In this document: positions 1 to 7,283 of the stretch, piece after piece
How the letters are laid out: each line of letters opens with the position of its first letter
Numbering within the stretch: the first letter of the stretch is position 1
Origin: Pyrinomonadaceae bacterium
Lineage (GTDB): Bacteria; Acidobacteriota; Blastocatellia; Pyrinomonadales; Pyrinomonadaceae
Direction of reading: 5' to 3'
DNA length: 48,192 nucleotides
NCBI GenBank assembly: GCA_030841105.1
Contig: JAVEDE010000124.1
Coordinates: 1 to 48,192 of the forward strand
Made by a program: the position numbers and the translations under genes
The notes under the pieces: generated by a model
What the model saw: the letters and a program-made list of their open reading frames with translations, nothing else
What the model was told of the DNA's origin: nothing
Database searches by the model: none

Positions 1-85
1 CCGGTCTGACGGAATGTCAGCCCGGCCTTCACTTTTACTCACTACCCTTGCTCGTTAGTTCGTCTCAATCATACTTACAGGCAAC

Positions 86-754
86 TTACGGGCGGCCGTT
101 GATGATGCCCGGCAGGCGACGCCACCAGTTGTCGTCGTTGTTGCGGCCGTTGCGGTTGTCGCGCGGATAGTCGCGGTTGCGATTGTCGCGCGGGTCGTAG
201 CCGCCGTTGTTGCCGCCGCGGTAGTAACCGTCGTCGTAGCCGTCGTAGCGCAGGCCGTAGGCGTTGGCGATGGTGCGCAGGTCTTGCTTGATCTGACGCC
301 AGTCGGAGTAGGTGCGCGAATCAACGCGCAGGCGCGAGAGCATGCGCTCGGTGTTGTTGGCGGCCTGCAAGAGATACTGCGCTTCCTGAGAGCCGCGGTT
401 GCGGTCGTTGCCGTTGTTGCCGACGCGACTGCGGAAGCGGTCGGCGGCCTGACGAAACTCTCTCACTTCGTTGTTGATGCGATCTTCGCGGCGCGTGCCG
501 TTGGCGCGGCTGTTGTCGAGGAAGCGATCCACATCGCGCTCAAGGTTGCGCGCGCTGTCTTTGACGCGCTCGGCCACGTCGCGCAGGTAGCGCGTGTCGT
601 AGTTGCCGTTGCGGTTGTTGCCGTAGCCATCGTCGCGGCGGTCGCGGCGATAGTCGCGGTCGCGATCCCATTGCGCCGAGGTGACGGTGGGCAAGCAGAA
701 GGCGAAGAGGATGGCGGCAGCGGCAGTCAAAATAGTCGTGCGTCGGTTAATCAT
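86..754 (-). CDS. Secreted Asp/Arg/Asn-rich protein of unknown function
   Basis: A 222-residue protein with an N-terminal signal peptide (MINRRTT, then a hydrophobic stretch ending TVTSAQ). The mature part is very rich in Arg, Asp, Asn and Gly, with low-complexity DRDRDYRRDRRDD-type stretches at both ends. They flank a middle section (about residues 50-170) that looks helical and charged. The ATG at 754 is preferred over an in-frame TTG 24 bases upstream because AAGGAG lies 10 bases before the ATG. I do not recognise a named family. The composition suggests an extracytoplasmic, polyelectrolyte-like protein. Neighbours give no clear functional link. Confidence 0.75.
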   Translation of the reverse strand: MINRRTTILTAAAAILFAFCLPTVTSAQWDRDRDYRRDRRDDGYGNNRNGNYDTRYLRDVAERVKDSARNLERDVDRFLDNSRANGTRREDRINNEVREFRQAADRFRSRVGNNGNDRNRGSQEAQYLLQAANNTERMLSRLRVDSRTYSDWRQIKQDLRTIANAYGLRYDGYDDGYYRGGNNGGYDPRDNRNRDYPRDNRNGRNNDDNWWRRLPGIINGRP

Positions 755-1102
755 GTTGTGCGAACTCCTTACGTTCAAACTTGCGGCTACGGGCGCGTAG
801 TGCCGTTCACGGGGCGAGTGATTGGCGTTGGCGGCGGACTCGTCTGCGACAGCCGCGTCTCGTTGTTCATCGAGAAAGATGACAGCGAGACGCCGGGAAG
901 TATGGCAAGCCTTATGCCAGCGCGGGCGCGTGCGTCGGCGCGGCGTTATGTTCGTGAAATTTGGTGAATTAGGCGGGGACGGGAACTCAAACTGCGTCGG
1001 CGCGCGTTGTATTGTTCCAAAACGTGCAGGCCGCGACGCATATCGTTTGCGACTTTGCGGGTCGAACTTAATCGAGCAGAAGGGCGATGTGCTGAATAGA
1101 GT
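755..1102. other. Intergenic stretch with a duplicated gene end
   Basis: No convincing gene is seen here. Open frames in it lack ribosome binding sites and family resemblance. The right end holds a 35-bp-period direct duplication (1068-1126) that copies the stop-codon region of the next minus-strand gene. The promoter of the secreted protein ending at 86 should lie near 780-900, but I cannot assign boxes confidently. Confidence 0.5.
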
Positions 1103-1126
1103 TTAATCGAGCAGGCGGGCAACGTG
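1068..1126. repeat. 35-bp tandem duplication spanning a stop codon
   Basis: The 12-mer TTAATCGAGCAG occurs at 1068-1079 and again at 1103-1114. Similarity continues for about 12 more bases (GGGC, then GTG). The copy at 1103 contains the stop codon of the minus-strand gene 1103-1624. The second copy lies just downstream of that stop. Confidence 0.7.
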
Positions 1127-1624
1127 GTGGCGCACGCGCGCTTCTTCGAGCGTGGGGCGCACGCCGGCGGGATCGAGGACGAGCCAGCGCGGCGCGGCGT
1201 CGCCCTTGCTTTGCATGAGCAGGAGTTCGTCGTTGGCGGAAGGATTGCCGAAGTGTGCGATGCGCGCGTTAGCCAGCCCCCCGCCGCGCACGATGCCGTC
1301 ACGCGGCGTGCGCGGCCAACCGGCCTCGATGGTCAGGACGCGCACGCCCGTGCTCAGCATCAAGCGATGTCCGGCCATCGTCGAATTGCCGACGCGGAAG
1401 CGGTGCGCGTCCGTGTTCGTCAGCCCGATGCTCGCGCCCGCGCGGTTGGCCTCGCCCGCCTGCGCCGTGAAGGTGGCGAGCAGCCATTCGACGCCGGTGT
1501 TGCGCGCGAGATCGTTCAAGGCGCGCAGGGCGAGATAGTCCGCCACGTCGCTGCGCCCGCTCTGGCGCGCTCGCTGTTCGGCTTCGGCCAGACGCCGCGC
1601 CCATTCCGCTTCAAGTTCGCTCAA
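1103..1624 (-). CDS. Conserved-looking hypothetical protein, 173 aa
   Basis: A 173-residue protein without signal peptide or membrane segment. The N-terminal 40 residues are Glu/Ala/Arg-rich and probably helical (SELEAEWARRLAEAEQRAR). The rest looks like a compact alpha/beta domain with small-residue motifs such as IGLTNTDAHRFRVGNS and GHRLMLSTGVRVL. I do not recognise the family. Coding is supported by length, codon usage like its neighbours and a plausible ATG. It is transcribed away from the PafA-like phosphatase gene, so the 1625-1771 gap is a divergent promoter region. Its stop-codon region is duplicated just downstream. Confidence 0.65.
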   Translation of the reverse strand: MSELEAEWARRLAEAEQRARQSGRSDVADYLALRALNDLARNTGVEWLLATFTAQAGEANRAGASIGLTNTDAHRFRVGNSTMAGHRLMLSTGVRVLTIEAGWPRTPRDGIVRGGGLANARIAHFGNPSANDELLLMQSKGDAAPRWLVLDPAGVRPTLEEARVRHHVARLLD

Positions 1625-1771
1625 CGCCCTGATCGCTCCCCATCATCTTAGCGGCCGCCTTCATCCGACTCGCGCCGTGATGTTATCATGCCCGCACGCT
1701 CGTCGTTAATTTACGCCACAGACCAGACACTCCCGACTCGTCTAAAGCGAACGTTCGCAAAGAGGCTACAG

Positions 1772-3619
1772 ATGACACACCAACGCGCCCGCGCCGCCGC
1801 CGCAGCAGCAGTCCGCCCCGGCCTGAGTTTAATTCTTTCGACACTGCTCGTACTGATCTCCGTCGCCACAAGCGCGAACGCGCAAACGTCGCCGCGCGCC
1901 GCGAGACGCACGACCGCCAACGCCGCCGCGCCGCCCGCCGGAGCAACCGCCGCGCGCGCGAGTCAGACGGCGACGGTGCGGCCGCGACTCGTGCTCGTCA
2001 TCGTCGTGGATCAATTCCGCGCCGACTACTTGGAACGCTTCGGCGATCTCTTCGCGCCGCAGGGCGGCCTGCGCCGTCTCGCGCGCGACGGCGCGCAATG
2101 GACGAACGCCAACTACGATCACATGCCGACTTACACCGCGCCCGGACACGCCACCGTGATGACCGGCGCGTGGCCGTCCGAGACGGGCATCATCGCCAAC
2201 GATTGGTACGACCGCGACGCGGGGCGCATCGTGTCGAACGCATCCGACCCGGAAGACAAGCCCGAACGCGGCCGTTGGCAACTCTTCGGCGGCGGCGCGA
2301 ACGAGCGTGCTTCCAGCCCGCGCCGCCTGATCGCTTCGACGCTCGGCGACGAGATTCGACTCGTCAACAACCGCTCGAAAGTGATCGGCATCTCCTCGAA
2401 GGATCGCGGCGCGATCCTGCCCTCCGGACGCCACGCCAACGCGGCCTACTGGTTCAGCCCGCTCACTGGCAACATGGTCTCCACCAACTACTACTTCAAC
2501 GAACTGCCCGCGTGGGTCGCGCGCTACAACGAAGCGCGCCCGGCCGATAAAGTTTGCGGCTCGGAGTGGACGCGCCTGCTCACGGGTCAGGCGGCGGGCG
2601 AGTACGAACGCCGCGCCGGGGCAGACGCGCCGCCGTGGGAGAACATCGCGACGACTTCCGACACCAACACCTTCCCGCACAAGCTCCCCGGCAGCCCGAC
2701 CGACGCGGACGGAAAGTGTTGGGGCATGCTCGACTACACGCCCTTCTCGAACGACCTGCTCGTGAAGTTTGCGCAGGCGGCGATTGAGAATGAAGCTCTG
2801 GGGAGCGACGCCGACACGGACGTGCTCACCGTCAGTTTCTCCGCTAACGATTACGTCGGCCATCGCTTCGGTCCCTACAGTCAAGAGGTGATGGACATCA
2901 CGTTGCGCACGGACGGGCAGATCGGCGCGCTGCTCAATTACGTCAACGCGAAGGTCGGTTTGCAGAACACGCTCGTCGCCTTCACGGCCGACCACGGCGT
3001 CGCGCCGATCCCGGAACACGCTTCGGCGTTGGGGCTGACGGGCGGGCGCATCGGCAACACCGACATCATGAACGCCGCGCGCAACGCCGTCCGCGCGCGC
3101 TTCGGACGCAAGGGCGAAGACAAAGATTCGACCGCCGACTACATCTCCGACACGCTCTACAATGCCAACCTCTTCTTCAATACCGTCGCCCTCAAACGCG
3201 ACGGCATCAACCGCGAAGAGATCGAGCGCGTCGTGGCGGAAGCCGTCCTGACAGTGCCGGGCGTCAACCGCGCCTTCACGCGCACGCAACTCGAAACGGG
3301 CAGCATCTCCGCCGGAGACAACATCGGGCGGCGCGTGCTGCACGGCTTCCACCCGCGCCGCAGCGGCGACGTGATCATGGTGCAAGAGCCTTTCAAATAT
3401 TTCAGCGAGGGCACGTTCGCGATCCCGGCGACGCACGGCTCGCCTTACTCTTACGACACGCACGTCCCGCTCATCATCATGGGGCAGGGCGTGGCGGCGG
3501 GTCGTTACGCGCAAGCCTCGACGCCCGCCGACATCGCGCCGACGCTCGCTTCGATCCTGCGCATCCAAGCGCCGAGCAACACGGTCGGGCGCGTCCTCGT
3601 CGAAGGGCTGAGTAAATAA
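1772..3619 (+). CDS. PafA-like alkaline phosphatase family protein
   Basis: A 615-residue secreted phosphatase of the alkaline phosphatase superfamily. It probably hydrolyses phosphate monoesters in the periplasm using a metal-activated Thr. An N-terminal signal peptide (LSLILSTLLVLISVATSANAQ) is followed by a metal-site strand LVIVVDQFRADYL. Next come PTYTAPGHATVMTG with likely nucleophile Thr122, Asn143 (IIANDW, 21 residues later as in Flavobacterium-type PafA), and a SKDR motif giving Lys210 and Arg212. This Lys-x-Arg pair distinguishes PafA monoesterases from nucleotide pyrophosphatase-type diesterases. Further metal ligands are in FTADHG and PATHGS. The ATG at 1772 is chosen over an upstream ATG at 1688 because AGAGG precedes it and the signal peptide then begins normally. 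The TPR-protein gene follows after 44 bases. Confidence 0.88.
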   Translation: MTHQRARAAAAAAVRPGLSLILSTLLVLISVATSANAQTSPRAARRTTANAAAPPAGATAARASQTATVRPRLVLVIVVDQFRADYLERFGDLFAPQGGLRRLARDGAQWTNANYDHMPTYTAPGHATVMTGAWPSETGIIANDWYDRDAGRIVSNASDPEDKPERGRWQLFGGGANERASSPRRLIASTLGDEIRLVNNRSKVIGISSKDRGAILPSGRHANAAYWFSPLTGNMVSTNYYFNELPAWVARYNEARPADKVCGSEWTRLLTGQAAGEYERRAGADAPPWENIATTSDTNTFPHKLPGSPTDADGKCWGMLDYTPFSNDLLVKFAQAAIENEALGSDADTDVLTVSFSANDYVGHRFGPYSQEVMDITLRTDGQIGALLNYVNAKVGLQNTLVAFTADHGVAPIPEHASALGLTGGRIGNTDIMNAARNAVRARFGRKGEDKDSTADYISDTLYNANLFFNTVALKRDGINREEIERVVAEAVLTVPGVNRAFTRTQLETGSISAGDNIGRRVLHGFHPRRSGDVIMVQEPFKYFSEGTFAIPATHGSPYSYDTHVPLIIMGQGVAAGRYAQASTPADIAPTLASILRIQAPSNTVGRVLVEGLSK

Positions 3620-3663
3620 AACTTTGCGATGAAGTTGTTCGGAGAGAGAACTACAAGTTTGTT

Positions 3664-6399
3664 ATGAAGATTCAAAAAACGATTTCTCACGTCTGTTTAA
3701 TGATCCTGCTCGTGAGTCTGGCGGCGAGCGGGGCGGCCGTCGCGCAGCAGAAGAAAAAGCCTGTGGCTAAGGGCACGCAGAAGCAGCCGCCCGCGAAGGC
3801 GCGCGCCGCGCAGCAGGGCGACGAGGCGGCAAAGGCGGAACTCGAAGCATTGCTCAAACTGCCTTCGGCCGAACGCGTCGCGGGCTTGCGCGCGTGGCTC
3901 GAAGCCAATTCGCAGTCGTCGCTCAAGACACGCGCGACCGAGCAACTCGTCAGCGCGCACGCCGCGCTCGGCGACGAGCGTTTGCAGGCGCAGGACGGCG
4001 CGGGCGGCGTCGAACTCTTCAAACAGGCGGTCGCGCTCGCGCCCGCGGGGATGTCCGACAAGTTGTATTACGAAGTCGTCTCGCAGTTGCCCGCGAACCT
4101 CTTTCTGCGCGGGCAGTCTGCCGCCGCGCTCGAACTCGCGCGCGCGGTTGAGGCGAAGGCGGGCGCGGACGCCAAACGCCTGCTCGCGCTCGCGGCCTTT
4201 TACGTGAGCGTCGAACAGGCCGACGAGGCCGCGCGCGTGGCGAAGGCGGCCATCGCGCTCGCGCCCGAACTGGCCGCCGCGCATCAGGCGCTCGGCGCGG
4301 CGCACCGCCTCGCCTTGCGTCTCGACGAGGCGACGGCCGAATACGCGCGCTCGGTCGAACTCGACCCGCGCTCCGCGCCCGCGCGCCACAGCCTCGCGGA
4401 CTTGCGACGCGCGACGGGCAAACCCGAAGAAGCCTTGACGCTCTACCGCGAACTCCTCGCGGCCGACGCCAACGACCGCGGCGCGCGCAACGGTGTCGTG
4501 CTCGCACTCTTCGACGCCGACAAGCGCGAAGAGGCGGAGCGCGAACTCGAAGCCGCGCTCACGGCCGAGCCGCGCAATTTGTCGCTCCTGACCGGCGCGG
4601 CCTACTGGTACGCGGCGCACGGCGTACCGGCGCGCGCGCTTGAGTTGGCGGGTCAGGCCGTCCGCATCGAGCCGCGCTTCACTTGGGCGCAGGTCGCCCT
4701 CGCACGCGCGCTCATCGCCAACAAGCTGCCGCTCGAAGCCGAACGCTCTTTGCGCTTCGCGCGTCAGTATGGACGCTTCCCCACGCTTGATTACGAACTC
4801 GCCAACGCGCTCGCCGCCGCCGGTCTCTACAACGAGGCCGCCGATGAACTCGCGCGCACCTTCACGCTCAAGGACGGCCAACTCGAAACCCAACTCGCCG
4901 GGCGCAGACCCGCGCGCGCCGCGACTTTCACGGAACTGCTCGCGCCCGAACGCCGCGCCAGCATCTTCCAAGCCAACGCCGCCGACACCGAGACGAACGC
5001 GCGCATCCTCAAAGGTCTGCTCGCGCTGCACCTCGCGCTCGACGCCACGGCGACGACAGCGGGCGAGGGCGGCGCGGCAACTCAAGCGGACGCTTCGGCC
5101 GTCGCCGCTGCCGCAAACGATTTCACGTCGGGCGCGGACGAGATGCGCGCTTACCGTCAACTCTACGCGGCGAGTCGCCTGCTGCGTCGCGGCGTCGCGC
5201 TGCCGACCGCGCTTGAGTTGACGGCCGCGGCGCGCTCGAACGTCGAGGCCGCGATTGACGCGCCGTCGGCCACCGCCGCGACGACCGCCGACGAGCTGCG
5301 CGACGTGCGCGCCAGCGCCATCGCGCAGGGCGGCACGCCCGACATTCCCGTGCTGCCGCGCAACGCCGTCTCGAACCTCCTGCGCGGACGCATCGAAGAG
5401 TTGACCGGCATGGCCTTGCTCGGTCAGGGCAAGACGGCGGAAGCCGCCGCCGCCCTCCGCCGCGCCGTGAGCGTGCTGCCGGAACGCAGTCTCTACTGGC
5501 GCACCGCGCAGTGGCGTCTCGGCATCGCGCTCGCGAGCGGCGGACAGGAACGCGACGCGCTCGCCGCTTACATCAAAAGCTATAACCCCGACGCCCCCGA
5601 CGCCGCGCGCCACGCCGTCATCGAATCGCTCTACACGAAAGTCAACGGCTCGCCCGCCGGACTGGAAGCGCAAATCGGCCCCGCGCCCGCGCGCCTCGCC
5701 ACGCTCGAAGCCGTGAGCGCCAGCCCGGCCGCAACGCCCGCAACAGTAGACGCGACAACGCCCGCGCCTACCGAGACGCCCGCGCCCACCGTCAACACAC
5801 CGGCCGTCAACACGGCGACGCCCGAACCATCCCCTTCACCGTCAACCACACCCGACGCGCCCGCCGTCACGGCGGCGACGCCCACGCCCGAACCGTCACC
5901 GTCCGCGACGCCGGAGACGCCGTCCGCGACGCCCACGCCGGAGTCGCCCGTCGCCACGCCGACGCCCTCAGTTCAACCTGAACCGGAGGCAACATCCGCC
6001 TCCACCAACGCGCCTTCACCCACGCCGACGCCCGCGCCGACGCAAGCGACCGCGCCTGCCGAAGCGTCCCCTGTGCCGTCCGCCGCGCCGAAACGAACAA
6101 GGGCTAAGCGAGAGTCGTCGTCATGCTCGCTCGTCTTGAGCGCGAGCGCGTTGGAGTTGACGAACAGCGGCGGCTCGGCCAGCGTCGTCGTGAGACTCGA
6201 AGGCAACACGAACCTCGCGGGCATCAACGCCGCCACCGCCAACTGGTCGGACATCATCATCCTGCGCGAACCGCAAGGCGGCGCCGACTCCGACGCGCTC
6301 AAGTTCACCGTCACCTCGATCAGCAAAACCACCGGCAACTTCAACGTCACCTTCAAGTCGCCCTGCGGCGCGCAAGAGTTGGCTGTCAAGGTCAAATAA
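3664..6399 (+). CDS. Secreted TPR-repeat protein with Pro/Thr linker
   Basis: A 911-residue protein. It has a signal peptide (VCLMILLVSLAASGAAVAQ), a basic linker, then many tetratricopeptide repeats over about residues 50-390 and again around 570-660 (for example AELAAAHQALGAAHRLALRLDEA). Residues about 690-810 are a low-complexity linker of repeated TPTPEPSPSATPE type. It is followed by a C-terminal beta-rich domain of about 90 residues (starting SCSLVLSASALELT) with one Cys at each end that could form a disulfide. TPR domains mediate protein-protein contacts, and the C-terminal domain resembles an Ig-like or BACON-type fold, which is an inference. It probably acts in the periplasm or outer envelope. 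Only 44 bases separate it from the phosphatase gene, so co-transcription is likely. No specific role can be assigned. Confidence 0.82.
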   Translation: MKIQKTISHVCLMILLVSLAASGAAVAQQKKKPVAKGTQKQPPAKARAAQQGDEAAKAELEALLKLPSAERVAGLRAWLEANSQSSLKTRATEQLVSAHAALGDERLQAQDGAGGVELFKQAVALAPAGMSDKLYYEVVSQLPANLFLRGQSAAALELARAVEAKAGADAKRLLALAAFYVSVEQADEAARVAKAAIALAPELAAAHQALGAAHRLALRLDEATAEYARSVELDPRSAPARHSLADLRRATGKPEEALTLYRELLAADANDRGARNGVVLALFDADKREEAERELEAALTAEPRNLSLLTGAAYWYAAHGVPARALELAGQAVRIEPRFTWAQVALARALIANKLPLEAERSLRFARQYGRFPTLDYELANALAAAGLYNEAADELARTFTLKDGQLETQLAGRRPARAATFTELLAPERRASIFQANAADTETNARILKGLLALHLALDATATTAGEGGAATQADASAVAAAANDFTSGADEMRAYRQLYAASRLLRRGVALPTALELTAAARSNVEAAIDAPSATAATTADELRDVRASAIAQGGTPDIPVLPRNAVSNLLRGRIEELTGMALLGQGKTAEAAAALRRAVSVLPERSLYWRTAQWRLGIALASGGQERDALAAYIKSYNPDAPDAARHAVIESLYTKVNGSPAGLEAQIGPAPARLATLEAVSASPAATPATVDATTPAPTETPAPTVNTPAVNTATPEPSPSPSTTPDAPAVTAATPTPEPSPSATPETPSATPTPESPVATPTPSVQPEPEATSASTNAPSPTPTPAPTQATAPAEASPVPSAAPKRTRAKRESSSCSLVLSASALELTNSGGSASVVVRLEGNTNLAGINAATANWSDIIILREPQGGADSDALKFTVTSISKTTGNFNVTFKSPCGAQELAVKVK

Positions 6400-6405
6400 A
6401 ACTAA

Positions 6406-6513
6406 GGGGCAAGGGACAAGGGTAAGGGGTAAGGGAGAAAGCGAACAGGAAGTCGCGGCGAGTGTTTCCTGTTCGTTTTTCTCCCTTTACCCCTTACCCT
6501 TGTCCCTTGCCCC
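6406..6513. repeat. Near-perfect long inverted repeat, G-rich heptamer arms
   Basis: Arms 6406-6451 and 6466-6513 are reverse complements over about 46 bases with only one or two small gaps or mismatches. The loop is 14 bases. The outer arm is a tandem of AAGGG(C/A/T)A-like words about 7 bases long. The inner part is CGAACAGGAA paired with TTCCTGTTCG. It lies 6 bases after the TPR gene stop and 5 bases before the thioredoxin fragment, so it can act as a bidirectional terminator. Confidence 0.9.
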
Positions 6514-6517
6514 GGTT

Positions 6518-6620
6518 TCAGACGTGCACTGCGAGACGCGCGGCGATGGCCTGCCTGGGTTGCGCGCCGACGATGCGTTCGACAAGTTGGCCGTGTTTGA
6601 AGATGAGCAGACGGGGGCGT
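6518..6620 (-). pseudogene. Thioredoxin C-terminal fragment
   Basis: Read on the minus strand, codons ending in TGA at 6518-6520 encode PRLLIFKHGQLVERIVGAQP followed by RQAIAARLAVHV. This matches the last third of a thioredoxin: the cis-Pro strand (usually PTLLLFKNG), the G-x-x-V-x-x-xVGA strand, and the final helix. The redox WCGPC half is absent. Upstream, similarity stops at about 6620, and the DNA becomes a 7-bp-period array (6621-6659) reaching the stop codon of the receiver gene. The remnant is in frame with the receiver gene but separated by its stop. No start codon or ribosome site exists for it, so it is a decayed or truncated gene. Confidence 0.75.
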
Positions 6621-6659
6621 TCCGACTTACGACTCGCGCCTTCTAACTTCCGACTCGCG
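6621..6659. repeat. One-sided heptamer-type array
   Basis: On the minus strand the 7-bp words CGCGAGT, CGGAAGT, TAGAAGG, CGCGAGT, CGTAAGT, CGGAA follow in tandem. The words resemble those in the arm near 41127-41150. It lies between the receiver gene stop and the thioredoxin fragment. No matching opposite arm is seen next to it. Confidence 0.6.
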
Positions 6660-6664
6660 TCCTG

Positions 6665-7048
6665 TCAGTTCTGCTTCTCGACCATCTCGCGGAGCAGTTG
6701 CTTGATCGTTTCGACGAGCGAGGTCATGCCTTCGGGTTTCTTCAGGAAGATGTTGACCCCGGCGGTGCGCGCGTCGCGGCGTCGTTCGGTGGCCGAGAGC
6801 ATGACGACGGGCGTGTGGCGGCGGTGTTCGAGCGAGCGAGCACGCGCGACGAGTTCGATGCCGGTCAGCCCCGGCAAATCGTCGTCGAGCAGGATGAGAT
6901 CGTAGGGCGCGCGGCTCTCGATGTGGCCGAGCGCCGTTAGCCCGTCGTCGCAATCTTCGACGCGCCAGCCTTCGAGTTCGAGCGTCTCTTTGACGATGAG
7001 TTTGACGGGTTGAAAATCTTCGGCGTACAGAATGTTGATGGGTTGCAT
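6665..7048 (-). CDS. Stand-alone response-regulator receiver protein
   Basis: A 127-residue single-domain receiver (CheY-like) that should accept phosphate from a histidine kinase. Key residues are visible: acidic pair Glu10/Asp11 (NILYAEDF), phospho-acceptor Asp55 (YDLILLD), the Ser of VVMLSA at the Thr/Ser position, and the conserved Lys in FLKKPEG. There is no output domain, so it signals through a partner. The ATG at 7048 is chosen because the receiver fold starts there. Upstream in-frame codons encode a Pro/Ala-rich stretch without domain character, and AAAGGA lies upstream of this ATG. No kinase gene is adjacent. A second single-domain receiver is at 43932. Confidence 0.85.
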   Translation of the reverse strand: MQPINILYAEDFQPVKLIVKETLELEGWRVEDCDDGLTALGHIESRAPYDLILLDDDLPGLTGIELVARARSLEHRRHTPVVMLSATERRRDARTAGVNIFLKKPEGMTSLVETIKQLLREMVEKQN

Positions 7049-7148
7049 TCCGGGCTGACATCCTTTAGTGAGAGTCGGGACGGGGCGCGCGGCCTTCGAC
7101 GCCGCAACGGACGACGGGTGAGAGTCGTCGGCGGCACAGGCGATGCGC

Positions 7149-7182
7149 CGGGACACGAACCGCCAACTCGGCGTTCGTGTCC
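7149..7182. terminator. Hairpin, 11-bp perfect stem
   Basis: GGGACACGAAC (7149-7159) pairs perfectly with GTTCGTGTCCC (7172-7182) across a 12-base loop. It lies upstream of the receiver gene and downstream of the sigma54 regulator stop, with no clean U-tract. It is likely a transcript-end or attenuation structure. Confidence 0.5.
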
Positions 7183-7224
7183 CGTGTCTTCTCTATGCAG
7201 GAATCAGGCCAGTGTGGGAGAAGG

Positions 7225-7259
7225 CCGTTTTACGGCGCGCGTGCACGTGCGTAAAACGG
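7225..7259. terminator. Hairpin, 10-bp perfect stem, after sigma54 regulator gene
   Basis: CCGTTTTACG (7225-7234) pairs with CGTAAAACGG (7250-7259). The loop contains a GTGCAC core. It sits 25 bases beyond the stop codon of the minus-strand regulator gene, a normal place for its terminator. No strong U-tract follows. Confidence 0.5.
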
Positions 7260-7283
7260 GCGGGGTGGAAAATTTACTGCGCG

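Noticed and set aside
1829..3568. Long minus-strand open frame opposite the PafA-like phosphatase
   Set aside because: High GC at third codon positions creates long antisense frames. The translation is Arg/Val/Asp-rich without family motifs, while the plus frame has clear catalytic residues.
3697..5673. 658-codon minus-strand frame opposite the TPR protein
   Set aside because: It is an antisense shadow of a GC-rich repeat gene; no ribosome site and no family.
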